This document shows, piece after piece, positions 47,713 to 56,524 of a stretch of DNA of 64,000 bases. The translations under genes were made by a program, and so were the position numbers. This DNA comes from Tatumella citrea (lineage in GTDB: Bacteria; Pseudomonadota; Gammaproteobacteria; Enterobacterales; Enterobacteriaceae): contig NZ_CP015579.1 of the NCBI RefSeq assembly GCF_002163585.1, positions 2,356,001 to 2,420,000 of the forward strand, read 5' to 3'. The notes under the pieces are model-generated. The model had not been told where the DNA came from, searched no databases, and saw only the letters and a program-made list of their open reading frames with translations. How positions within the stretch are numbered: the first letter of the stretch is position 1; each line of letters opens with the position of its first letter.

Positions 47713-49926
47713 TCATACTGTGGGTAGCTGGTTTTTTTCCACTGAATCCAGTTCTCCGAACTGCTGATCAATTGCAGTGCTGATAGCGGCAAGCGCTTCA
47801 CGGGCTTGCGGACCACTGGTAGTAAATTTCAGCCGGTGTCCGCATTTTGCGCCGAGCGCAATCACTTTCATCATACTGCGGCCACTCACCCGCGCTCCCG
47901 GTCGGTCAAGGTTTTCAACCAGGATATCTTCGGGCCACTGGCGGATCAGTCTGACCAGTTCTGCCGCCGGGCGGGCATGCAGTCCGTGGCTGTTTGACAG
48001 AACAAATATGGCGCTTTCTTCTCCCCCGGTTTCGGCTAATACCGGTGCAGGTTCCGCAGAAGGTTGCCGCAGCAGAATATTCAAAACCTGTTGCTCGTCG
48101 CTGACTGTTGCTAAAGCCGGACCGACACTGTCATCCCCGAGTAACCGGGCAAGATTGCGTAATATCTCCAGGTGTTCGTTATTTTTTGCGGCAATCGCAA
48201 TAATCAGGCGGGCAATATTCCCTTCGCCCCAGTCAACGCCTTGCGGGCAGGCCAGTATACGAACCCCGGTTTTCACTACCTGATCCCGGCTTTCCGGTGT
48301 TCCGTGGGGCACCGCGATACCGTTCCCCAGATAGGTGCTAATCATTGCTTCACGTTGCTGTATGCCTTGCAAATAGCCGCTGTCAGTCAGTCCACTCTGT
48401 TGCAGACTGGCAGCCAGTTCGCTCAGTACCTGATCTTTACTCAGCTCCCGACGGTCAAGACGAATCATTTCGCGGGTCAGAGTGATAGCAGGCCCGGTGG
48501 GTAATGATGTGGTTGCCGGGGCTTCACTGGCCACAGGGGCACTGCGGCGTGACTGCCAGATTTTTAGCATTCCCAGCATCACGGCCCCGACTAATGACCC
48601 GGCCAGAATACAGGCCACCCATACCAGCGGTTTACTGACCAGTGGCAGGATAAGAAAGCCGCCATGCGGTGCCGGTACCTGGATATGCATGCTGTAGCTG
48701 AGCACTGCGGAGATCGATGAGGCAATCATCATTAGCGGAATCACTCTCACCGGATCTTTCGCCGCAAAAGGAATCGCGCCTTCTGTGATATGAGTGCAAC
48801 CAAGAATATAATTCACCAGCCCGGCCGCCCGCTCTTCCGTGGTGAAACCTTTTGGAAACAGCGTGGTGGCAAACGCAATGACCAGCGGCGGGGTTATACA
48901 GGCAGCCGAAACACCGGCCATAAAGTAATCATTCCCCTGAGCCAGCAGTAAAGTTCCGGTAACATAGGCCGCCTTATTCACCGGTCCGCCGAAGTCAAAG
49001 GAACACATTGCCCCTACCACAATCCCCAGTAACACCGGACTGGCCTGTTGCAGCGAGCTTAACCAGTGCATCATGCCATTGTTAATAGCAGCGACCGGTT
49101 GACCCAGCAGTACCATCAGTACCCCTGTTACCAGTACTCCCGACAGCGGCAGCAGAAAAATCGATTTCAGACCTTCATATTGCCGTGGCAGTCTGCGCAA
49201 CAGATGTTTCATCCACAACATGAAGTAGCCGGCAAAGAAACCGGCAATAATTCCGCCCAGAAAACCTGCCCCGGTGGCATTCGCCAGTAAACCTCCGACA
49301 AACCCCGCCACCATTCCGGGGCGACCGGCGATAGAAAAAGCAATAAAGGCGGTAAATACCGGCACCATAATGGTAAATGCCTGCTGTCCGACCTTCATCA
49401 GCGTTGCGGCTATCGGGTTATAATCCGCTGCCGCAGGGTCGGCGGAATATATCCCCCATAAAAATGATATGGCGATTAAAATCCCGCCGGACACCACAAA
49501 AGGCAGCATATTAGAGACACCACTCATCAGGTGTTTATAGATCTGCCGTCCTGCAGATTCCTGATTTTCTTTACCGGTAGCAGGCTGTTCACCACTGCCG
49601 ACAGCAGGCTGACGGATGATGCCTTCGCCGTTGATCACCCGCTGAATTAACTCCCCGGCCTGATGTATTCCCTGCTTTACCGGCACTTCAATAACCGGTA
49701 ACCCGTCAAATCGCCCCGGATTCACATCTTTGTCTGCGGCAATAATCACACCGTAGATATCGGTTAAATCCTCAGCTGTTATTGCATTTTCAACCCCGGA
49801 CGCGCCATTGGTTTCCACCTTAATAGCGACACCTGCCTTTTCCGCTGCCATTCTCAGCGCTTCTTCCGCCATAAATGTGTGGGCAACACCTGTCGGGCAG
49901 CCCGTCACCGCAATGACTTTTTTCAT
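47713..49926 (-). CDS. Fused fructose-type PTS protein: EIIB-EIIC-EIIA-HPr
   Basis: A 737-residue fusion. The IIB domain has VIAVTGCPTGVAHTFMAEEAL, with Cys9 as phosphorylation site (1-100). The IIC channel spans ~125-465. IIA (~485-625) shows GNGIAVPHGTPE with its active histidine, and the C-terminal HPr/FPr-like domain (~645-730) contains NSHGLHARPAAELV with its active His. It would import and phosphorylate a ketose using phosphate from enzyme I only. In E. coli these functions are split between FruA and FruB. The adjacent LacD aldolase and FruK-like kinase favour tagatose, taken up as the 1-phosphate. AGAGG precedes the start. Confidence 0.88.
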   Translation of the reverse strand: MKKVIAVTGCPTGVAHTFMAEEALRMAAEKAGVAIKVETNGASGVENAITAEDLTDIYGVIIAADKDVNPGRFDGLPVIEVPVKQGIHQAGELIQRVINGEGIIRQPAVGSGEQPATGKENQESAGRQIYKHLMSGVSNMLPFVVSGGILIAISFLWGIYSADPAAADYNPIAATLMKVGQQAFTIMVPVFTAFIAFSIAGRPGMVAGFVGGLLANATGAGFLGGIIAGFFAGYFMLWMKHLLRRLPRQYEGLKSIFLLPLSGVLVTGVLMVLLGQPVAAINNGMMHWLSSLQQASPVLLGIVVGAMCSFDFGGPVNKAAYVTGTLLLAQGNDYFMAGVSAACITPPLVIAFATTLFPKGFTTEERAAGLVNYILGCTHITEGAIPFAAKDPVRVIPLMMIASSISAVLSYSMHIQVPAPHGGFLILPLVSKPLVWVACILAGSLVGAVMLGMLKIWQSRRSAPVASEAPATTSLPTGPAITLTREMIRLDRRELSKDQVLSELAASLQQSGLTDSGYLQGIQQREAMISTYLGNGIAVPHGTPESRDQVVKTGVRILACPQGVDWGEGNIARLIIAIAAKNNEHLEILRNLARLLGDDSVGPALATVSDEQQVLNILLRQPSAEPAPVLAETGGEESAIFVLSNSHGLHARPAAELVRLIRQWPEDILVENLDRPGARVSGRSMMKVIALGAKCGHRLKFTTSGPQAREALAAISTAIDQQFGELDSVEKNQLPTV

Positions 49927-49938
49927 GTTTGGCCTCTG

Positions 49939-50853
49939 TTATAATCTGCGGGTCTGTATCTGCCCGATTAACTGGTTAATCCTCGATAGCTCACCCAGAC
50001 CTGCTGAACCGGCAACATCTGCCCCGGTTGCGCTTGCCAGCCGGAGAGCCTCTGTCACTTCCCCCCCTTCAGCCCACAGGCTCAGAAACGCCCCGAGTGC
50101 TGCATCTCCTGCACAGGCAGAACTGACAAGCTCAACAGTAGGTGCCGTGCAGGACCACAGTGTTTCGCCGTCTGAAAAATACATTCCCCGCTGACCCAGA
50201 GTGAGCAACACATTACGCGCACCGGCTGTATGCAGAACCGACATGGCGTGACGAATTTGCGCCTCATCATCTGCGGGCAATCCAAAGATTTCCGCCAGCT
50301 CTTCATCATTCGGTTTAATCAGCAACGGACGCTGGCTGATTAACTGCTTAAGTGACGGATGGCTGATATCCAGAATGACCTCGCACCCTTTTGCATGGCA
50401 CAACTCAAGAATTTGCCGGTAGAAATCACTGTCGATACCGGGCGGGAGGCTGCCACTGATGACAAGTGAATCGCCACCAGACAGCACTTCCAGCCGTTGT
50501 AATATTTGCTGGCAACAGTGCTGATCGGCTGTATTCCCCGGATTCACCAGTTTGTATTCCTGGTGACCATCATTGATAAACACATTGATACGCGTGGGAT
50601 TGTTCACCCAGACAGGCGTAACACTGAGCTGTCTGGCGGTAAGTTCTTCAACAATGTATTGCCCGGTGAATCCGCCAAAGATCCCAAGGATATGTACCGG
50701 CTTTTTAAAATGGTGTAGTACCAGAGCGACATTCACCCCTTTGCCATTCGGGCAGTATTCTGTGCTGTGACTACGGTTGACCACTCCGGGTTGAATCGAA
50801 TCACAGCTAATATTCATATCGATTGCAGTATTTAACGTCAGTGTATAAATCAC
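49939..50853 (-). CDS. PfkB kinase, tagatose-1-phosphate/fructose-1-phosphate kinase type
   Basis: A 304-residue protein of the LacC/FruK branch of PfkB kinases. It begins IYTLTLNTAIDMN, has CPNGKGVNVALVLHHF in the sugar-binding region (residues ~34-49), NPTRINVFI, and the catalytic SSACAGDAALGAFLS near the C-terminus. The start is taken as GTG at 50853 (CAGGTCATC upstream), matching the short LacC/FruK N-terminus; the frame runs back to 50922 without a ribosome site. It is the first gene of the operon and would form the 1,6-bisphosphate from the PTS product. Specificity is inferred. Confidence 0.82.
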   Translation of the reverse strand: MIYTLTLNTAIDMNISCDSIQPGVVNRSHSTEYCPNGKGVNVALVLHHFKKPVHILGIFGGFTGQYIVEELTARQLSVTPVWVNNPTRINVFINDGHQEYKLVNPGNTADQHCCQQILQRLEVLSGGDSLVISGSLPPGIDSDFYRQILELCHAKGCEVILDISHPSLKQLISQRPLLIKPNDEELAEIFGLPADDEAQIRHAMSVLHTAGARNVLLTLGQRGMYFSDGETLWSCTAPTVELVSSACAGDAALGAFLSLWAEGGEVTEALRLASATGADVAGSAGLGELSRINQLIGQIQTRRL

Positions 50854-50983
50854 GATGACCTGCCTTGTTTTCTCCTGACTCATGGTGGCCGGATAAAATT
50901 GAACACGCTGTTGCCGTGCCATCCTGGCTGGCGACCTTCCTGTACTTTCGTCAGCCAGTGATCTGCATGTCGATTTTCAGGCG

Positions 50984-51316
50984 TTAACTTTACAAATGAA
51001 AGAAATCCAACTTTTACCTTCATTTCGTAAGTAAGGTATCAGCAGTTCTCTTGCCAGAATGTGACCGGAAGCCAGGTTTTGTGGATTAACTTTCAAAATG
51101 AAAGAAAATCAATATAAGCTTTCATTTTCCAATTCAGGTTTCAGAATAGCTTTCAGCGTACGATAACGTGATATTTCGCAATTAAATCTAACAATCATAG
51201 TGATATAGTCGACAGCACTGTACAGTTCTGACATGAATCATGATCAAATCTGGCAATAACTCTGACTAATAACTTTCAGTTTTTCGGATAACTTTGTCCG
51301 TTACTTTCAATTGAAA
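50984..51316. promoter_or_regulatory. DeoR-type operator array between divergent kinase and regulator
   Basis: The 513-base gap holds two direct repeats of TTAACTTT-(A/C)-A-AAATGAAAGAAA form (50984-51010 and 51086-51112), an inverted copy (CTTTCATTTTCC at about 51119), AACTTTCAG at about 51270, and a perfect 12-bp dyad TTTCAATTGAAA at 51305-51316, about 50 bases before the regulator start. Repeated TTTCA/TGAAA units are typical of DeoR/GlpR-family operators. Confidence 0.65.
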
Positions 51317-51366
51317 ATAGTCAACGTTATAGTGACTCTCTCGACAAACATAAGGACGGGGGAGCT

Positions 51367-52194
51367 GTGCCCAGGAAATCATCGAATCTGTTGAAACGCA
51401 GGCTAAAAATTGCCGAACTGGTCGGCGAGCAAGGTGAGATTAAAGTTGAAGACTTGTCTGCTTTGCTTGGCGTCTCCGGAGTCACTATCCGGGGCGACCT
51501 TAGTTATCTGGAACAACAAGGCTACCTGAAACGATCTTTTGGCGGAGCAATAGCCACTCCGGCTTACAACTTAGTTGCAGATGCCGATGAATACCCGTTA
51601 CCGGTGACAGCGAAAGCACTGGCGCTGGCTCAGCAACTGGAAATAGCCCGTCATTGTGCCAGGGCTATTGATTCATCGCAGACCGTATTTCTGGGAGAAG
51701 GCAGTATCATCCGACGGGTCATCCCCTTTCTGAGTGAACTGAACGGGCTGAGACTGATTGTGAATGATCTGCATCATGCACTGATAGCCGAACAGTATAT
51801 TGACGGGGAAATCATTGTTGCCGGTGATGAGTTGATAGCCCCATTGTCGTTACTGGCAGGAAAATCGTTGGAAGAATGTCTGAACCGGTATTCCGTCGAT
51901 CACTTTATTTTTGAAGCCGGGATTCGCGAATCTGACGGAGGACTGATGGTCAGCCAGCCTTTATTGTCAGGCTTTTACCAGGCAGGTCTCAACTTAGCAC
52001 GGCAAAGTACCGTGATTATTACCGGCCAGCCGACGCGGTTCGATCCGCCATCGACGGCAGGCTATTTAGCACAGGCCAGCCAGTTGGTGACCAGCCGTTA
52101 TATACAACAGCATTACCAGCAGCAGTTATCTGAAGCCGGATTCAGCATCCGGTACAGCAATAATGAATGTTTTAGCTGGTCATCCACCCCTTAA
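51367..52194 (+). CDS. DeoR/GlpR-family sugar regulator
   Basis: A 275-residue regulator. The N-terminal DeoR HTH (RRLKIAELVGEQGEIKVEDLSALLGVSGVTIRGDLSYLEQQGYLKRSFGGA) is followed by the DeoR-C sugar-phosphate sensor domain (FLGEGSIIRRVIPFL, EAGIRESDGGLMVSQP). The start is GTG at 51367, directly after a strong GGGGGAG ribosome site. It is divergent from the PTS operon and 21 bases before a sugar kinase gene, and the array of TTTCA repeats lies between the two operons, so it likely represses both. Confidence 0.88.
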   Translation: MPRKSSNLLKRRLKIAELVGEQGEIKVEDLSALLGVSGVTIRGDLSYLEQQGYLKRSFGGAIATPAYNLVADADEYPLPVTAKALALAQQLEIARHCARAIDSSQTVFLGEGSIIRRVIPFLSELNGLRLIVNDLHHALIAEQYIDGEIIVAGDELIAPLSLLAGKSLEECLNRYSVDHFIFEAGIRESDGGLMVSQPLLSGFYQAGLNLARQSTVIITGQPTRFDPPSTAGYLAQASQLVTSRYIQQHYQQQLSEAGFSIRYSNNECFSWSSTP

Positions 52195-52215
52195 GCAGGT
52201 GACTAAGGAGCCATA

Positions 52216-53169
52216 ATGTCAGTGAATATTTGTACCATGGGCGAACTGCTGGTTGAATTTCTGTCGAAAAACCGCAACCAGGGTTTCAGCAAAGCCGGTG
52301 AGTTTCTGGGGCCTTACCCCAGCGGCGCACCTGCAATTTTTGCGGCTCAGGTTGCACGGCTTGGCTTTGGATCAACGCTGTTTGGCTGTGTAGGTAACGA
52401 CGATTTTGGCCGGATGAATATTGCCCGGTTACAGCAGGAAGGTGTCAATACTGCAGGTATTTCCGTTGCCAGACAGGCTCCGACCGGCACCGCGTTTGTC
52501 AGTTACCGGACTCAAACCGAACGTGACTTTATTTTCAATATTCCTGGCAGTGCCTGCGGTTGTTTTAATGCGCGGCTGATTGATGTCACTCTGCTCAGCC
52601 AGTGCAACCATTTTCATATCATGGGTTCGTCACTGTTTTCCTTCCGTATGATTGAAGCCATGCATAAAGTCATTGAAATAGTTAAACAAAATAATGGCAC
52701 TGTCTCATTTGACCCGAATATTCGAAAAGAGATGCTGAATATTCCGGAAATGGAGCAAGCCTTTGACTTTATTCTGGAATATACCGATATTTTCCTGCCC
52801 AGCGAGAGCGAGGTTGCCCATTTTTCCAGCAGAAAAAATCAGAGTGAATCATCGGTTATTCAGGAACTGCTAAACAACGGTATTGCTCATGTGGTGGTTA
52901 AGCGGGGTCCACAAGGAGCCAGCCATTATCAGATGACAGCAGGCAGCCTGAATGAATTGCATGTTAAAGGTACCGGCTGTGAAATGATTGACCCTACCGG
53001 TGCGGGTGACTGTTTCGGAGCAACCTTTGTCAGCCTGTTACTGGCGGGATATCCTATCCATCAGGCACTTGAGTTTGCTAACGCCAGTGGTGCTATTGCC
53101 GTTTCTAACAAAGGTCCGATGGAAGGACTGTCGTCCCTCGCTCAGATAAAACAATTCCTTGCTGTTTAA
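52216..53169 (+). CDS. PfkB/ribokinase-family sugar kinase (tagatose kinase-like)
   Basis: A 317-residue ribokinase-type kinase. GELLVEF at residues 9-15, the PSGAPAIFAAQVARLGF sugar-site segment at ~36-52, and the C-terminal DPTGAGDCFGATFVS with its catalytic Asp are all complete. It resembles tagatose/fructose kinases that use ATP on free sugar, unlike the LacC-type kinase of the divergent operon. AAGGAG precedes the ATG. Cotranscription with the DeoR gene is likely, so the cell may use both PTS and ATP routes for one sugar family. Confidence 0.82.
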   Translation: MSVNICTMGELLVEFLSKNRNQGFSKAGEFLGPYPSGAPAIFAAQVARLGFGSTLFGCVGNDDFGRMNIARLQQEGVNTAGISVARQAPTGTAFVSYRTQTERDFIFNIPGSACGCFNARLIDVTLLSQCNHFHIMGSSLFSFRMIEAMHKVIEIVKQNNGTVSFDPNIRKEMLNIPEMEQAFDFILEYTDIFLPSESEVAHFSSRKNQSESSVIQELLNNGIAHVVVKRGPQGASHYQMTAGSLNELHVKGTGCEMIDPTGAGDCFGATFVSLLLAGYPIHQALEFANASGAIAVSNKGPMEGLSSLAQIKQFLAV

Positions 53170-53243
53170 GGCGAAACAGCCCCTTCTCTGCGTTATGGTC
53201 TGCCATATTTGCCCCGTGGCTGCCATCCTCCGGTGATTGTAAT

Positions 53244-53310
53244 TCAACTTTTTGTTGATCTAAATATTCATTAACTCTATATTCAATCCACACAATCAAC
53301 AAATTGTTGA
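53244..53310. promoter_or_regulatory. Pair of TCAAC-N5-GTTGA operator-like sites before the DauR-like gene
   Basis: TCAACTTTTTGTTGA (53244-53258) and TCAACAAATTGTTGA (53296-53310) share identical 5-bp arms and equal length, with centres 52 bases apart, close to five helical turns. They lie 65-131 bases before the regulator start and suggest autoregulation with DNA looping or cooperative binding. Confidence 0.65.
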
Positions 53311-53374
53311 ATTTATCACTAAGCTCTGCACTGTCAGAGCTCTGTCATTCCCGCGCTTTGCAAGGTATTTATTG

Positions 53375-54067
53375 ATGTCAGAACGATCTGCTGCTGAAGT
53401 TACCGATCATTTTTTGATGATGCTGGCTGCCGCTGTCCGGGTGATTGGAAGCGTGGTTTCCCGCAATGCCGAAGTGGTGCTGCACGATTTAAGGCAACCA
53501 GAATATTCAATTGTTGAGATAGTCAATTCACAGGTGACTGGCCGGAAACAGGGTGATCCGATTCTGGCAGGTATGCGTACTGACCCGGCGTTTGTCTTAG
53601 CCATGCAAAACAGCCATCAGGCGGTCTCGGAGATGCTGGATTACACCACCTACAGCCGCGATGGCAAACCGCTTCGTAGCAGTAGCGCGATTTACCGCGA
53701 TCACACAGGCACCCCTTTTGCCGCGCTATGCATCAATGTCGAACAGGCGGGGATCGATAACGCACTTCAGATCCTTTCAGTTCTGGGCAATCTGGCTGTG
53801 CCCGCCATTCAGCCTGAGCCCCCAGCTGAAGTCGCACCGGAAAATATGGAAGAGATGATGCGTGACATTATTGCATCGGCCAGCGCACAGAGCCCGGGTA
53901 ACAGCCGTTCTGCCGGTAAACAAGCGAACCTTCTTGCCGTGAGCGCGATGCAGCAGAAAGGGTTATTTATGATGAAAGGTGGTGTGGAAAAAGCAGCCGC
54001 CGCCCTCGGCGTCACCCGCTATACCATTTATAACTATCTGGATGCTCTGAAATCTACGGACTCCTGA
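53375..54067 (+). CDS. DauR/YheO-family PAS-HTH regulator
   Basis: A 230-residue protein. The N-terminal YheO PAS-like domain (residues ~5-120: VVSRNAEVVLHDLRQPEYSIVEIVN, SSSAIYRDHTGTPFAALCINVE) is followed by a C-terminal DauR HTH (VSAMQQKGLFMMKGGVEKAAAALGVTRYTIYNYLD). The family is named after the D-arginine-responsive repressor of Pseudomonas. AAGG precedes the ATG at 53375. A serine dehydratase follows 92 bases later, so an amino acid is a likely signal. Confidence 0.85.
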   Translation: MSERSAAEVTDHFLMMLAAAVRVIGSVVSRNAEVVLHDLRQPEYSIVEIVNSQVTGRKQGDPILAGMRTDPAFVLAMQNSHQAVSEMLDYTTYSRDGKPLRSSSAIYRDHTGTPFAALCINVEQAGIDNALQILSVLGNLAVPAIQPEPPAEVAPENMEEMMRDIIASASAQSPGNSRSAGKQANLLAVSAMQQKGLFMMKGGVEKAAAALGVTRYTIYNYLDALKSTDS

Positions 54068-54159
54068 TGATTGCCACCGCAAGCTAACTCAATCCCCGTG
54101 TCGTTGTTCACTGTTGGTGAACAGTGTGCGGTAACGGCAACACCGACGGAGCAGACCCA

Positions 54160-55068
54160 ATGTTAAGTATCAAAACCCCACTGATTGAATCGCTGCCTTT
54201 AAGCCAGAGTAACAACGCCAGGGTCTGGCTGAAAATGGAAGCATTACAACCCTGTGGTTCTTTCAAATTACGCGGCGTTGGCCACGCCTGCGAAACCTTC
54301 TATTCCCGCGGTGCCCGGCGTTTTATCTCTTCATCCGGGGGTAATGCCGGTCTGGCAGTGGCCTACGCAGGCCGCAAACTCGGAGTTCCGGTCATCGTGT
54401 TTGTGCCTGAAACAACCTCTCAGCGTGCCAAAGATTTGCTTGCCCTGGAAGGTGCCAGCGTTCAGGTTGCAGGTAGTAGCTGGGCAGAGGCTAATCAGGC
54501 CGCACTGGCGCTGGCCGGTGAGAATGATGCGTTTATTCATCCGTTTGACGACCCTTTACTGTGGGAAGGCCATGCAACACTGATTGATGAAGTTGTCGCC
54601 GACGGTGTTATCCCGGATGCAGTCGTGTTGTCGGTTGGCGGAGGAGGACTGCTGTCAGGCGTGGATGCCGGGCTGAAACGTAACGGCCTGGCGGATGTGC
54701 CGATCTATGCGGCAGAAACATCCGGCATGGCTTCTTATCAGGCCGCCCTGCAGGCAGGTAAACCGGTCAGCTTGCCGGAACTTTCCGGAGTGGCTACCTC
54801 TCTGGGAGCCCGTCAGGTGTGTGACCATGCCTGGCAGATCAGTCGTCAGAGACCGGTGATCCCCTGCATTGTCACCGACAAACAGGCGGTAGATGCCTGC
54901 CTGGTATTCGCTGATGATCACCGGGTCGTGACTGAGCCAGCCTGTGGCGCAGCGCTGGCAGTGCTTTATTCACAACAATTGCGTTCAGAGGGGCTGAAAA
55001 ACATTCTGCTGGTGGTCTGCGGCGGTGCTACCGCTACCCTCTCTGCCCTGCAGCAATTTCGCGGATAA
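54160..55068 (+). CDS. L-serine/threonine dehydratase (SDS-like, PLP)
   Basis: A 302-residue fold-type II PLP enzyme. The PLP lysine lies in PCGSFKLRGVGHACE (residues ~29-43), SSSGGNAGLAVAYAGRKLGVPV follows, and SVGGGGLLSGV is the phosphate-binding glycine loop. The arrangement and lack of a regulatory ACT domain resemble the vertebrate-type serine dehydratase. It would deaminate serine to pyruvate and ammonia, and threonine possibly as well. The start at 54160 follows GGAG; an upstream ATG at 54124 gives an unusual N-terminus. It sits between a DauR-like regulator and an AlaX protein. Confidence 0.82.
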   Translation: MLSIKTPLIESLPLSQSNNARVWLKMEALQPCGSFKLRGVGHACETFYSRGARRFISSSGGNAGLAVAYAGRKLGVPVIVFVPETTSQRAKDLLALEGASVQVAGSSWAEANQAALALAGENDAFIHPFDDPLLWEGHATLIDEVVADGVIPDAVVLSVGGGGLLSGVDAGLKRNGLADVPIYAAETSGMASYQAALQAGKPVSLPELSGVATSLGARQVCDHAWQISRQRPVIPCIVTDKQAVDACLVFADDHRVVTEPACGAALAVLYSQQLRSEGLKNILLVVCGGATATLSALQQFRG

Positions 55069-55121
55069 TTTCGCGCAATTTTTTTCCACGGCTGATATGC
55101 CATAACAATGGAATAACTTCT

Positions 55122-55754
55122 TTGACCGAACTTTGTTTTTTCAACAGCGATGCTTTAAGCCTGACAACAGAAGTACTCAGCTGTTCAGCTCTGCCGGACG
55201 GGCAGTTCAGGGTGATACTGGCTGCTACTCTGTTTCATCCGCAAGGCGGAGGCCAGCCTTCTGATCAGGGTCACATCGGATCAGCCACTCTGTTGCTGGC
55301 GATCCGCGAGGATCAACAGATCGTACATATAACCGACCAGGCTGTCGCTTTAGGACCGGTGACTCTGACTGTGAACGGAGCGGTCCGGCAACTTCACAGC
55401 CGTTACCACTCCGCCGGGCATCTGATTGCTTACGCCGGTGAACAGTCTGGCTGGCAGGCAGTGAAAGGTAACCACCGGCCAGGTGAAGGCAGGATTGTTT
55501 TCCGCGCGGCTGATAATGCCCGGCCTGTGTCGGCGGAGGATATCAGCCTGCGGGTAGCGGAGATAATAGCCGCTGATTTACCGCTACAAACCTCTGAATA
55601 CCAGGGAAGGCGTCGGGTGAGCTGGGGCTCTCTGCCCGCCACTGAATGCGGTGGTACTCATGTTGCTTCAACCGGCGCCACCGGTGAAGTAGTGGTAAGT
55701 AAAGTGAAGCTGAAAAAGGACGAACTCTCGGTCAGTTACCTGTTGCCGGAATAA
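55122..55754 (+). CDS. AlaX-type alanyl-tRNA editing protein
   Basis: A 210-residue freestanding homolog of the AlaRS editing domain, which removes serine (or glycine) mis-attached to tRNA-Ala. The zinc ligands are visible: HSRYHSAGH (H-x3-H) in the middle and CGGTH near residue 175, with LFHPQGGGQPSDQG at the N-terminal side. The start appears to be TTG at 55122, since the only nearby ATG runs into a stop. It follows the serine dehydratase by 53 bases, so serine is a common theme in this operon. Confidence 0.85.
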   Translation: MTELCFFNSDALSLTTEVLSCSALPDGQFRVILAATLFHPQGGGQPSDQGHIGSATLLLAIREDQQIVHITDQAVALGPVTLTVNGAVRQLHSRYHSAGHLIAYAGEQSGWQAVKGNHRPGEGRIVFRAADNARPVSAEDISLRVAEIIAADLPLQTSEYQGRRRVSWGSLPATECGGTHVASTGATGEVVVSKVKLKKDELSVSYLLPE

Positions 55755-55763
55755 AAGGATAGC

Positions 55764-55789
55764 GCCGTTACCTGTCTTGCAGTAACGGC
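55764..55789. terminator. Hairpin between the AlaX gene and the convergent oxidoreductase gene
   Basis: GCCGTTAC (55764-55771) and GTAACGGC (55782-55789) form a perfect 8-bp stem in a 43-base gap between converging genes. No clear T tract. Confidence 0.55.
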
Positions 55790-55797
55790 GGCCCCGG

Positions 55798-56421
55798 TTA
55801 CACCACCTCGCGCAGTGCAGTTTCCAGTTCACCCTTAGTCATACGTACACAATACGCGGGCGTCCCGCGTTCAAACCGCCTTCCCTCTGCCAGCGCCCCG
55901 GCATCCACAGTATCGAATCCAAATGACTGATAAAGTTCGGTGGCGATATGTTTTCCTTCGGCATTATCTCCTGCCAAAGGTAATGCCCGACGCCCTTCGG
56001 ACCCGGCAGGTAAGCCGTCAGTTTCCAGGTCTGTCATTGGTATGGCATTAAACGCTTTGGTGATAATCGCTTCAGGTAACTGTTCTGCCAGCCACTCACT
56101 GGTGGTGGTCTGTTTAGCATCCAGCACCGCCAGTTGCCCGTCACGTTCCGGATAGTAATTCACCGCATCCAGCACTTGTCTGCCAGCTAGTTCACTGGCA
56201 GGTAACTGGTTCACTGCACTGAGTGGAACCGCCACCACCACCACATCCGCGAAGTTAATTGCTTCACTGACGGTGCCAGTCTGACAACCAATCATCGCCC
56301 GCAGGCTAAATAATGTCTGCGGCCCGCGTGAATTGCTTAGCATAACCTGATGGCCGGCCTGGATAGCGAGTTTAGCAATCGCCCGTCCGACAAAGCCTGC
56401 ACCTATAATTCCCAGTTTCAT
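55798..56421 (-). CDS. NADPH-dependent F420 reductase-family oxidoreductase
   Basis: A 207-residue single Rossmann-domain protein of the NADP oxidoreductase/coenzyme F420-dependent family (PF03807 type). It starts KLGIIGAGFVGRAIAKLAIQAGHQVMLSNSRGP, in which the S-N-S-R suits an NADP phosphate, and continues with ADVVVVAVPLSAV. Enterobacteria do not make F420, so it probably acts on another electron partner, as its many bacterial homologs do. It is divergent from a LysR regulator across 103 bases. Substrate unknown. Confidence 0.78.
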   Translation of the reverse strand: MKLGIIGAGFVGRAIAKLAIQAGHQVMLSNSRGPQTLFSLRAMIGCQTGTVSEAINFADVVVVAVPLSAVNQLPASELAGRQVLDAVNYYPERDGQLAVLDAKQTTTSEWLAEQLPEAIITKAFNAIPMTDLETDGLPAGSEGRRALPLAGDNAEGKHIATELYQSFGFDTVDAGALAEGRRFERGTPAYCVRMTKGELETALREVV

Positions 56422-56524
56422 CGTTATGTTTCCTGTAAAAGTGAATCGACCGGTTCAATGTATTTAAATGTAATACGGGGATAAACACTGATATAACACT
56501 CTTATAAACAACAAACAGGAGTGA

